DNA of 29,181 bases from DASVLX01 sp035552275 (GTDB lineage Bacteria > Actinomycetota > Actinomycetes > Mycobacteriales > Pseudonocardiaceae): NCBI GenBank assembly GCA_035552275.1, contig DASZLR010000081.1:1-29181 (forward strand), in the 5' to 3' direction. The notes beneath the pieces are model-generated. The model saw nothing but the letters and a program-made list of their open reading frames with translations, had not been told where the DNA came from and searched no databases. Position 1 is the stretch's first letter, and the number at the start of each line of letters is the position of its first letter. The translations under genes and the position numbers were made by a program. Positions 1-6,167 of this stretch are shown here, piece after piece.

Positions 1-319
1 CCGCGATCTGCGCGGCATTCAGCACGCCGGCATCCACAGCCTCAGCCATCACCGGCAGCCTGGTCAGCCGCGCGGCGCGGCTCACCCGCTGCTTCGCCTC
101 ACCACGGGTGATCGTCAACCGGTCACCCAACAACGCCTCCAGATCCCGGTAACCCACCTCCCCGGCCACCCCCCGAGTGTCCAACTCGGCGACCACCCGC
201 AGCATCGCCGCGTGCGCCCGCCGCGCGACCCGCTCGATCTCGGCGAGACGATCAAGCAACTCCACGTCGGCGAAACGCCACAACTCGGTGGCCCGCAACA
301 CATCCGGTGAATCACTCAT
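1..319 (-). CDS. DUF222 / 13E12-repeat family protein (HNH endonuclease type), N-terminal part
   Basis: This frame starts at ATG 319-317 and stays open to the window edge, giving 106 residues. It begins MSDSPDVLRATELWRF and continues with an Arg/Ala-rich helical region, a VAELDTRGVAGEVGYRDLE stretch and a TITRGEAKQRVSRAARLT stretch. That pattern is typical of the DUF222 domain at the N-terminus of the 13E12 repeat family, whose members usually carry a C-terminal HNH nuclease motif. The nuclease part would lie outside the window, so endonuclease function is inferred. No clear Shine-Dalgarno precedes the ATG. A perfect LexA-type box lies 55 bp upstream, consistent with DNA-damage control as known for mycobacterial 13E12 genes. 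The family call is fairly sure; the biochemical role is not established. Confidence 0.85.
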   Translation of the reverse strand, partial: MSDSPDVLRATELWRFADVELLDRLAEIERVARRAHAAMLRVVAELDTRGVAGEVGYRDLEALLGDRLTITRGEAKQRVSRAARLTRLPVMAEAVDAGVLNAAQIA

Positions 320-352
320 ACATCCATGATCACCGCGTCAGCCGCCCACCGC

Positions 353-370
353 ATCATCCTTAAGGATGAT
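353..370. promoter_or_regulatory. 18-bp perfect palindrome between SOS box and DUF222 gene
   Basis: ATCATCCTTAAGGATGAT is a perfect palindrome with no spacer. It sits between the LexA-like box and the DUF222 start, in an AT-rich patch that contrasts with the GC-rich surroundings. It could be an operator for a second regulator, for instance the upstream TetR protein. It is less likely a terminator for the tetR gene, since it has no loop and no U tract. Function is unknown. Confidence 0.5.
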
Positions 371-373
371 CTT

Positions 374-389
374 TCGAACGAATGTTCGA
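374..389. promoter_or_regulatory. LexA/SOS box (TCGAAC-N4-GTTCGA)
   Basis: TCGAACGAATGTTCGA matches the mycobacterial/Gram-positive SOS box (TCGAAC, four bases, GTTCGA) at every fixed position. It lies 55 bp upstream of the DUF222 start and 16 bp beyond the tetR stop. On the leftward strand a TAATGT hexamer (399-394) just upstream could be the -10, which would place the box over the start site, as expected for a repressor. LexA itself is not in the window. Confidence 0.82.
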
Positions 390-404
390 CAACATTACGC
401 CAGT

Positions 405-1016
405 TTAATGCGGAAGGCCGCCGTGGCGTAGTCCGTTCATGAGAAGGGCCAGCAGGCGGTCAGCTTGAGCGGAGCTGTCGGGAGCGTCCTGGGCGGCCCA
501 GGCGATGGCACCGACCATCTTCAGCACATCCGCTGCGTCCGCGTCGGCGACGATCACGCCCGATTGCCGCGCCCGCGCCAGCAACGCCGCCCCTACCTCG
601 AACATCTCCGCGTGCCACGTCGATCCCAGGTCATTCCCGCGATCGAGCGCCGAGTTCAGCACCGCGGCCGCCAGACCCCGATAGGTCAGGCCATGCCTGA
701 GCGCGGCACACAACCACGTGGCCAACGCCGCAAACTCGTCCTCGACCATCAGCAGCCCGCGCCCAAGGTCGACCAACTCGGCTATCTGCTCGGCGAGCAC
801 CGCCTCGATGAGATCCAGCCGAGTGGCGAAATGCCGATACAGCGTCCCGCTGGCCACCCCTGCCCGCCGAGCGATCTCGTCCAACGAGGCGTCCACGCCG
901 AACTCGGCGAACGCGATTCGCGCCTGCGCAAGCAGCTGCTCGTAGTTACGGCGGGCGTCCGCGCGCCTTGGACGCCCACCACTCGACCGCGAATCGTTGC
1001 CCGGCAGCGTAATCAC
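405..1016 (-). CDS. TetR/AcrR family transcriptional regulator
   Basis: The 203-residue product has an N-terminal helix-turn-helix at about residues 30-70. It contains AQARIAFAEFGVDASLDEIA, then RAGVASGTLYRHFATRLDLI, which is the TetR signature with its recognition helix. The rest is a helical ligand and dimerisation domain with no recognisable ligand motif, resembling the SbtR-like C-terminal domains of actinobacterial TetR proteins. The chosen start is GTG at 1016; no strong Shine-Dalgarno is visible. The gene is leftward, and its target is unknown. The SnoaL-like gene lies divergently 74 bp away and would be the classical candidate target, but it appears damaged. Confidence 0.9.
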   Translation of the reverse strand: MITLPGNDSRSSGGRPRRADARRNYEQLLAQARIAFAEFGVDASLDEIARRAGVASGTLYRHFATRLDLIEAVLAEQIAELVDLGRGLLMVEDEFAALATWLCAALRHGLTYRGLAAAVLNSALDRGNDLGSTWHAEMFEVGAALLARARQSGVIVADADAADVLKMVGAIAWAAQDAPDSSAQADRLLALLMNGLRHGGLPH

Positions 1017-1090
1017 TACAGCAAGTAACTGGTCCGCGTACGGTTCTGGAGCGTTAGCGCCAAGCCGCCATCAGCCAGTCCGCCGATGCC

Positions 1091-1432
1091 ATGCGCCGTC
1101 TGTACGCCGTCGACGCGGTCCACGAGTTCCCGTTCACCCGCCCAGGTCTGCCGTCCCGACTCGATGGCAGGGACGAGATCGTGAGCTGGACAGCAGCGGT
1201 GTGGAACACCAACACGTTCAAGTACGAGCGTTACCGAACCCTTGCCATCCACGGCACCAACGATCCAGACACGATCATCGTTGAGCAGGAAGCCCTCGGG
1301 ACCAGCACAGCCACCGGCGAGTTCGCGCTACCCAACATCGTTGTGCTCACCGTGCGCAACGGACAGATCGCCCACCTGCGCGACTACGTCAACATCGTGG
1401 CAGCCGCAGCCGCCATGGGACACGATATGTGA
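1091..1432 (+). CDS. SnoaL-like / NTF2-fold protein, N-terminally truncated (possible pseudogene)
   Basis: The 113 residues contain LYAVDAVHEFPFTRPGLPSR, LDGRDEIVSW and a C-terminal VLTVRNGQIAHLRDYVN, as in SnoaL/NTF2-like proteins. These form a cone-shaped fold used by small-molecule isomerases, hydrolases or non-catalytic binders. Full members are about 130-140 residues. The first helix is missing here if translation begins at ATG 1091. Reading upstream in the same frame gives TVLER, a TAG at 1055-1057, then RQAAISQSADAMRRLYA. This looks like the missing helix interrupted by a stop where an aromatic residue is common. No good start or ribosome site precedes it. The gene is either a pseudogene or a shortened protein. 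It is divergent from tetR. Confidence 0.65.
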   Translation: MRRLYAVDAVHEFPFTRPGLPSRLDGRDEIVSWTAAVWNTNTFKYERYRTLAIHGTNDPDTIIVEQEALGTSTATGEFALPNIVVLTVRNGQIAHLRDYVNIVAAAAAMGHDM

Positions 1433-1442
1433 AGGCCGAAAC

Positions 1443-1539
1443 CGTTGCCGTGATCAGATTCCAGTCCGCGATGTCGGCCAGCTTCACCGTGCCGATACCC
1501 AGCGCGGCAAGGAAAGCGTCGCTGTAAGCCGTACCGCTT
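1443..1539 (-). pseudogene. Remnant of an FGGY sugar kinase gene (C-terminal segment)
   Basis: In the leftward frame this stretch reads GTAYSDAFLAALGIGTVKLA followed by DIADWNLITATV. It is a near copy of residues about 425-455 of the FGGY kinase at 2460-3929 (GAAYGDAFLAALGIGAAKLT). The DNA aligns without gaps to 2565-2661, with roughly 87 % identity by eye over the best 90 bases. There is no start, and the similarity stops on both sides. It begins just beyond the stop of the PIN toxin gene, so the toxin-antitoxin module lies between the remnant and the intact kinase gene. It is probably a relic of a second, diverged kinase gene or of a partial duplication. Confidence 0.75.
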
Positions 1540-1551
1540 CGGAATGATCCG

Positions 1552-1968
1552 TCAGCGAAACGGCTGGTACGGGACCTTGAGCGGCAGCTTGGTCCACAAG
1601 CGGTCACCGCTGCTGATCGGCAATCCGAGACGCTCAGCCACCGCGATGCATAGCCCGTCGCCCAGGGACACCGTGCCGCCAAGCTCAGCGCGCCGGGCAT
1701 AGCTGTGGACGATCAGTTCCGCGGCGCGTATCTCGTCGCCCACGGCCGGGGCCTCGACGCTCACGCCATAGGCCACGATCCGTTCCCGGAGGCCCTCGGA
1801 ATCCATCGCGAAGCCACGCCTCGCCGAGATGACGAGAACCTCGGCCAGGTTCGGAAGCGGTATTACCCCGTAGGGAAGCACCTGTTCGATGACGTCGCCA
1901 CCACGCTCTTTGAAGAGCCATGCCAGCAAAGCGGAAGCGTCCAGCACGACGCGGCGATCCTCAACCAT
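1552..1968 (-). CDS. vapC: PIN-domain ribonuclease toxin (VapC family)
   Basis: The 138-residue protein has the PIN-domain acidic set: Asp10 (VLDASALLAW), Glu43 (PNLAEV), Asp104 (SLGDGLCIAVA) and Asp122 (ISSGDRLW). These coordinate Mg2+/Mn2+ in VapC RNases, which cleave tRNA or rRNA when freed from their antitoxin. Length is typical. It starts at ATG 1968, 11 bp after the stop of the AbrB-type gene, and is probably translated from the same message. No strong Shine-Dalgarno is visible, which is common for the second gene of such pairs. The symbol is by family; its RNA target cannot be read from sequence. Confidence 0.88.
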   Translation of the reverse strand: MVEDRRVVLDASALLAWLFKERGGDVIEQVLPYGVIPLPNLAEVLVISARRGFAMDSEGLRERIVAYGVSVEAPAVGDEIRAAELIVHSYARRAELGGTVSLGDGLCIAVAERLGLPISSGDRLWTKLPLKVPYQPFR

Positions 1969-1979
1969 TGGTCGTGTGC

Positions 1980-2336
1980 TCAGGAGGCCAGGCCGAGGGT
2001 GCGCAGCAGCGCACGCCCTGGATCGTCGTGACTTTTACCGGCCTTCTTGGCGGCACCGGGAGCAGCGCGGTCAAGATGGGCATCAGCCGCCGTGACATCT
2101 TCCTCGCGATACGCACGCAGAGCTTCGGTTGCCTCCAGAGCTTCGGGGTCATCCGACGGAAGCGCCGCGTCCAGCTCAGCCCTGATCGCGGCTCGGGTGA
2201 CCAGAACGACCCGGCCAGGCGCTTCGGTGACAGCGACGACCTCGTCACCCTCATCGAAACCAGCGGCGGCCCGGACCTGGACAGGCAGGGTGAGGCGACC
2301 ACGAGGACCCACCACTACGGGAGCCTGCGTCAACAT
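1980..2336 (-). CDS. vapB: AbrB/MazE-fold antitoxin (VapB type)
   Basis: The N-terminal 45 residues (PVVVGPRGRLTLPVQVRAAA, then GFDEGDEVVAVTE and GRVVLVTR) form the swapped-hairpin AbrB DNA-binding fold. The C-terminal part, about 70 residues, is charged and Ala-rich and probably wraps the toxin. ATG 2336 is chosen because AGGAGG lies 5 bases upstream and because the promoter at 2389-2417 would start transcription near 2382, downstream of the earlier in-frame ATGs at 2453 and 2390. The resulting protein has 118 residues. It should neutralise the adjacent PIN toxin and autoregulate the pair. Confidence 0.85.
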   Translation of the reverse strand: MLTQAPVVVGPRGRLTLPVQVRAAAGFDEGDEVVAVTEAPGRVVLVTRAAIRAELDAALPSDDPEALEATEALRAYREEDVTAADAHLDRAAPGAAKKAGKSHDDPGRALLRTLGLAS

Positions 2337-2388
2337 CGCACCCTCCTGCTCCGCTCGGGACTCGACCAGCGGGTCGCCCACTTCATCC

Positions 2389-2417
2389 ATCCTATCTCCC
2401 CCAACTGCACTAAACAA
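2389..2417 (-). promoter_or_regulatory. Promoter of the vapBC pair
   Basis: On the leftward strand a -35-like TTGTTT (2417-2412) is followed, after exactly 17 bp, by TAGGAT (2394-2389). Transcription would start near 2382, about 45 bases before the vapB ATG. The match to consensus at -35 is partial (TTG). Confidence 0.5.
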
Positions 2418-2459
2418 GGTTCCGAGCCGAACGTAACCCACTGTATCAGGCATCGCGGG

Positions 2460-3929
2460 TCAATGAGTCAACCTGTGGGTAATGGACTTCGTCGCCGGGT
2501 AGAGCTCCCGGTACAGCTCGTACCGGCGGTCGTACGCCTCGGCATGGTTCGGATCGGGTTCGACGGTCGCCGTGATCGGATTCCAGTCCGCGATGTCGGT
2601 CAGCTTCGCCGCGCCGATGCCCAACGCGGCCAGGAAGGCGTCGCCGTAGGCCGCGCCGATGGTGTGCCGGGACAGCTCTTGCGGCCGACCGAGCACATCG
2701 GACACCACGCGCGGCCACAGTTCCCCCGCCGTGCCGCCGCCGACCGCGACCAACCGCCGGAGATCACCGCCCGCCGCCGCCATCGCCTCCAGGTTGTGCC
2801 GCACGCCGAACGCGGTCGCCTCCAACGCGGCCCGATACAGGTGCCCCCGCTCATGTTCGGTGGTCAACCCGATCAGTACTCCCCGCGCGTCCGGATCGAA
2901 CAGCGGCGTCCGCTCGCCGGCGAAGTAGGGCAGCATCAGCAGACCGCCCGCGCCGACGCCCACCGACTCGGCCTCCCGGATCAGCGTCGGATAGGCCGCG
3001 CCGGTCAGGTCGCGCAGCCAGTGGGTGATCGCGCCGGACGTCGCCATTCCGCCGGCCAGGGTGTACGTCCCGGGAAAAGCTCCCACCGTCCCCCAGAGCG
3101 TGGGCCAGCTCGCCCGGCTGCCCACCACGTCGACAAGGAACATGGTGGTCCCGTACATCAGCATCACGTCACCGGGCTCGACGGCGCCCACGCTCACCGA
3201 CTCCGACCAGGCGTCGATCGTCCCGGCGATCACCGGCAGTCCCACCGGCAGGCCAGTCTGCTGGGCCGCCGAATCACTGACCTTGCCGACAACATCAGCA
3301 GGCCACACCAGCCGGGGCCAGTCCAGGCCGGGCGCGATCAGCTCGCACCAGGGCTCGATCCACCGATGGTCCACGCTGTCGTACAGCGGCACGCACTGGC
3401 TCGCCGAATGGTGATCGAGCACGTACTCGCCGGTCAGCCGATACACCAGGTACGAGCTGGCCATGTGCCATCGTCGGGTCCGGGCGTATACCGCCGGCTC
3501 GTGGTACCGCAGCCAGGCCAGTTTCGGCCCGATCGCCTGGGTGGTCAGCGGGGAACCGCAGCGGGCCAGCACTTCCCGCTCGCCGAAGGCGGCCCGCTGC
3601 TCCGCGATCTGTGCCGTCGCCCGAGTGTCCACTCCGTACAGAATCGCCGGGCGGACCGGCCTGCCCCCGTTGTCGACCGGGAGCAGGCACGGTCCGATGC
3701 CGCTGCAACCTATCGCGACCGGCGGCTCGGCCCGCGTGGCCAGCAGTTCGGCGACCAGGGAGCGGAAATCGGCCCACCACACCGTTGTCGCGTCGTGCTC
3801 GACCCAACCGGGGTGCGGCCGGGACACCTCGTGCGGTCGGACGGCCTGCGCGAGCAGGGTTCCGTCGTCGCGCACCAGCACGCCCTTCGAGCTGGCCGTG
3901 CCGATGTCGATGCCCAGGATGGCCGCCAC
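2460..3929 (-). CDS. FGGY-family carbohydrate kinase (pentulokinase-like)
   Basis: The 489-residue protein has both FGGY actin-like domains. The N-terminal phosphate loop is GIDIGTASSKG (6-16). The catalytic base is probably Asp239 in AGTIDAWSE. The second domain has MYGTTMF, a FAGERTPLFDP stretch and the ATP-binding VAVGGGTAGELWPRVVSDVL near 395-413. The family phosphorylates xylulose, ribulose, fuculose, glycerol and others. Specificity cannot be read reliably, but the neighbouring isomerase and transporter suggest a ketose made from the imported sugar. The start is GTG 3929, preceded by GAGGAGG and GCGGAG elements. It is the last gene of the operon, 61 bp after the binding-protein gene. 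A fragment of a related gene lies about 1.1 kb downstream. Confidence 0.88.
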   Translation of the reverse strand: MAAILGIDIGTASSKGVLVRDDGTLLAQAVRPHEVSRPHPGWVEHDATTVWWADFRSLVAELLATRAEPPVAIGCSGIGPCLLPVDNGGRPVRPAILYGVDTRATAQIAEQRAAFGEREVLARCGSPLTTQAIGPKLAWLRYHEPAVYARTRRWHMASSYLVYRLTGEYVLDHHSASQCVPLYDSVDHRWIEPWCELIAPGLDWPRLVWPADVVGKVSDSAAQQTGLPVGLPVIAGTIDAWSESVSVGAVEPGDVMLMYGTTMFLVDVVGSRASWPTLWGTVGAFPGTYTLAGGMATSGAITHWLRDLTGAAYPTLIREAESVGVGAGGLLMLPYFAGERTPLFDPDARGVLIGLTTEHERGHLYRAALEATAFGVRHNLEAMAAAGGDLRRLVAVGGGTAGELWPRVVSDVLGRPQELSRHTIGAAYGDAFLAALGIGAAKLTDIADWNPITATVEPDPNHAEAYDRRYELYRELYPATKSITHRLTH

Positions 3930-3952
3930 TTGGGTGTCTCCGCCTCCTCACA

Positions 3953-3974
3953 CAGAATCCACGCAGAATCACCG
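3953..3974. repeat. 11-bp tandem repeat, 2 copies
   Basis: CAGAATCCACG and CAGAATCACCG lie head to tail in the spacer between the binding-protein gene and the kinase gene. Nothing else is seen in this 61-bp spacer. Confidence 0.55.
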
Positions 3975-3990
3975 TCCCTGACAGCTGACC

Positions 3991-4980
3991 TCAACCGCTG
4001 ACTTTGCCGCTCATGTCGTACTGCGAATACAGCTGCGGCGCATTCGCGGTCGTCACCTGAACCGTGCTCAGCGTCTGCTTCTTCTGCACATTCTGCTTGT
4101 GCACAATGGCTTCCGCCGTCGCGGCGGCCTGTTCCGCGCAGGTCGGGTAGACGAACGTGGTGTACAGCTGGCCCAACTCGACCGCCCGGATGCCGCCGGT
4201 CGGGATGGCCAGACCGTCGGTGCCGATGAATTTCATCTGGCCGGCCCTGCCCGCGCCCTGCGCCGCGTTGTACGCGCCCAGCGCCATCTCATCGTTCTGC
4301 CCGTACACCAGGTCGATCCGCTGCCCGCTGGACAGCCACTGGTTCATGATCGTCGTCGCGTTCGCCCGCAGCCACTTGGCTTCCTGCTGGAAGGCGATGG
4401 TGATGTTGTGGCCGGCGATGCCGTCCCGGAAGCCCCGGTCCCGGTCGATCTGCGGCTGGTCGGACAGGATGCCGCGCAGTTCGGCGACCGTGCCGCCATT
4501 GGGTAGCGCCTGCACCGCCGCTTGGCCGGCCAGTTTGCCGATGGCGTAGTTGTCGCCGCCGATGAACGAGCTGTAGCAGTCGGTGTTCACCGTGCGGTCC
4601 AGGATGATCACCGGAATGCCGGCCGCGCACGCCTGCTCGACCGCGGCGGTCAGCGGCGCCGGCTCGTTGGGCGAGACGATCAGCACGTTCACATGCTCCT
4701 GGATGAAGTTCTGCACCTGGCTGACCTGAACACCGCTGTCCTGGTGCGCGTCGGTGATCGGGTCCAGCTTCAAGTCGGGATACTTCTTGACGAAATACTG
4801 AAGTTGCAGGTTCAACTGCGCCCGGTACGGCTCGGCGTTGTTGGACTGCGAATAGCCGATCACGAACTGCGAACCGTTGCCGCCGGCCGCCGGCGCGCTG
4901 GTGGCGCAGGCGCTGACACCGGCAGCGAGCGTGACCAGCGCCGCGAACGCGCCGAGCACGCGTGGCAAGGACCTCATCAT
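3991..4980 (-). CDS. Sugar ABC transporter substrate-binding lipoprotein
   Basis: The 329-residue protein starts with a lipoprotein signal: a short Arg-containing N-region, a hydrophobic stretch, and the lipobox VSAC with Cys25. The mature part has the periplasmic-binding fold of the ribose/galactose type. It opens FVIGYSQSNNAEPYRAQLN, followed by VNVLIVSPNEPAPLTAAVEQ, GIPVIILDR and FIGGDNYAIG. Near the end is FIGTDGLAIPTGGIRAVELG. It should capture the sugar outside the membrane and deliver it to the permease. ATG 4980 overlaps the permease stop as ATGA, implying translational coupling. It is a CUT2-type binding protein; the ligand is not known. Confidence 0.9.
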   Translation of the reverse strand: MMRSLPRVLGAFAALVTLAAGVSACATSAPAAGGNGSQFVIGYSQSNNAEPYRAQLNLQLQYFVKKYPDLKLDPITDAHQDSGVQVSQVQNFIQEHVNVLIVSPNEPAPLTAAVEQACAAGIPVIILDRTVNTDCYSSFIGGDNYAIGKLAGQAAVQALPNGGTVAELRGILSDQPQIDRDRGFRDGIAGHNITIAFQQEAKWLRANATTIMNQWLSSGQRIDLVYGQNDEMALGAYNAAQGAGRAGQMKFIGTDGLAIPTGGIRAVELGQLYTTFVYPTCAEQAAATAEAIVHKQNVQKKQTLSTVQVTTANAPQLYSQYDMSGKVSG

Positions 4981-6167
4981 TGGGGTGCCCCTTCCGCCTT
5001 TTGCTTGTCTACTGTGGACTTGAGGTTTCGACCGCGCCGTAGTCTCCGCGCGCCGGAGACCAGCGAGCGGAAGAAGTCCGGGCGTTGGATGACCACCGCG
5101 AGCACCACGATCAGACCCTTGGTGATCAGTTGCAGGTTGTCGCTGATCTGGTTGAGCCCCAACACGTTGTCCAGCAACGTGAGGATCAGTGCCCCCACGA
5201 AGGTGCCGGTCACGGTGCCCTTGCCGCCGGCCAGGCTGGTGCCGCCGATCACCGCCGCCGCGATCGCGTCCAGCTCGTAGGAGGTGCCGGCCAGCGGGTC
5301 GGCCGAGGCGCTGTACGCCGCGTCGATCGGCCCGGCGAACCCAGCGAGCAGGCCGGACAGCGCGAACACCGCGATGGTCACCGCGGTCACGTTCACCCCG
5401 GACAGCTTGGCGGCGGTGGGGTTGCCGCCCACCGCGTACACGTGCCGGCCGAACCTCGTCTTGGACAGCACGAGCTGGAACACCACGCACACCACGACCA
5501 GCGCGATCACCGGATAGCCGATCCCGACCTGGCCGAACAGCGGCAACCAGTTGCCCCGCAACAGATTGTGCCCCGGCGTGCCGAGTTTGGCGAAGGCGGC
5601 GGCCTGCCCGGTCAGGTGCCCCTGGGCGTCGGTGAGCTGGGTGCCGACCGCGACGTTGTCGCTGACCTGCCGGTCGATGCCACGCACCACGGACAGCATC
5701 GCCAGCGTCATCACGAACGACTGGATGCGCAGCCAGGTCGTGCCGATCCCGTTGCACAGCCCGAAGAACGCACCGACCAGCGCACATAGCGGCACGATCA
5801 GCCACGGGGTCAGGTTGAGGTGGGTGAGCAGCATCGCGGCGGTCATCGAGCCGATGCCCAGCACCGAACCGACGGATAGGTCAATGCCGCCGGTGAGGAT
5901 CACCAGGGTCACGCCGACCGCCAGGATTCCCCGGGACGCGAACGCGGTGATCGCGTTGGTCAGGTTGGTCTGGTTCCAGAAGATCTGGCCCTTGGTGATG
6001 ATTCCGATCAGCACCACCAGCACCAGGCCGATGTAGCCCTGCAACGAGCCCAGCGCCGGCAGCATCCGCGCCAGCCGCTCTTTCGTGGTCTTCGGCCCGC
6101 CATTGGCGACCGGCGGTTCGACCCGGCCCTTGTTGGCGGGATCGGTGGTGCGGGTCGTCTCCGTCAC
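4977..6167 (-). CDS. Sugar ABC transporter permease (RbsC-like, CUT2)
   Basis: The 396-residue membrane protein has about ten hydrophobic segments after a ~40-residue hydrophilic N-terminus. Typical marks are GILAVGVTLVILTGGIDLSV (near 80-100), RFGRHVYAVGGNPTAAKLSG, where the family contacts its ATPase, and AAAVIGGTSLAGGKGTVTGT. It forms the transmembrane pore. The start is GTG 6167, overlapping the ATPase stop as GTGA, and the end overlaps the binding-protein start, so three transport genes are translationally coupled. There is an unusual basic C-terminal tail (GARRLRRGRNLKS). Confidence 0.92.
   Translation of the reverse strand: MTETTRTTDPANKGRVEPPVANGGPKTTKERLARMLPALGSLQGYIGLVLVVLIGIITKGQIFWNQTNLTNAITAFASRGILAVGVTLVILTGGIDLSVGSVLGIGSMTAAMLLTHLNLTPWLIVPLCALVGAFFGLCNGIGTTWLRIQSFVMTLAMLSVVRGIDRQVSDNVAVGTQLTDAQGHLTGQAAAFAKLGTPGHNLLRGNWLPLFGQVGIGYPVIALVVVCVVFQLVLSKTRFGRHVYAVGGNPTAAKLSGVNVTAVTIAVFALSGLLAGFAGPIDAAYSASADPLAGTSYELDAIAAAVIGGTSLAGGKGTVTGTFVGALILTLLDNVLGLNQISDNLQLITKGLIVVLAVVIQRPDFFRSLVSGARRLRRGRNLKSTVDKQKAEGAPQ

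Noticed and set aside
1389..1700. A 103-codon leftward open frame covering the kinase fragment as an intact gene
   Set aside because: Only its end resembles the kinase. The first two thirds overlap the vapC gene in another frame, so it is a remnant, not a gene.
1920..4001. A 693-codon rightward open frame
   Set aside because: It lies antisense to vapB and the FGGY kinase, has high-GC shadow composition, and crosses the vapBC promoter. No domain is recognisable.
3991..5805. A 604-codon leftward open frame that appears to fuse an Arg-rich region to the binding protein
   Set aside because: The first 270 or so codons run in another frame of the permease gene and have no protein similarity. The real gene starts at ATG 4980, with a lipoprotein signal and an ATGA overlap.
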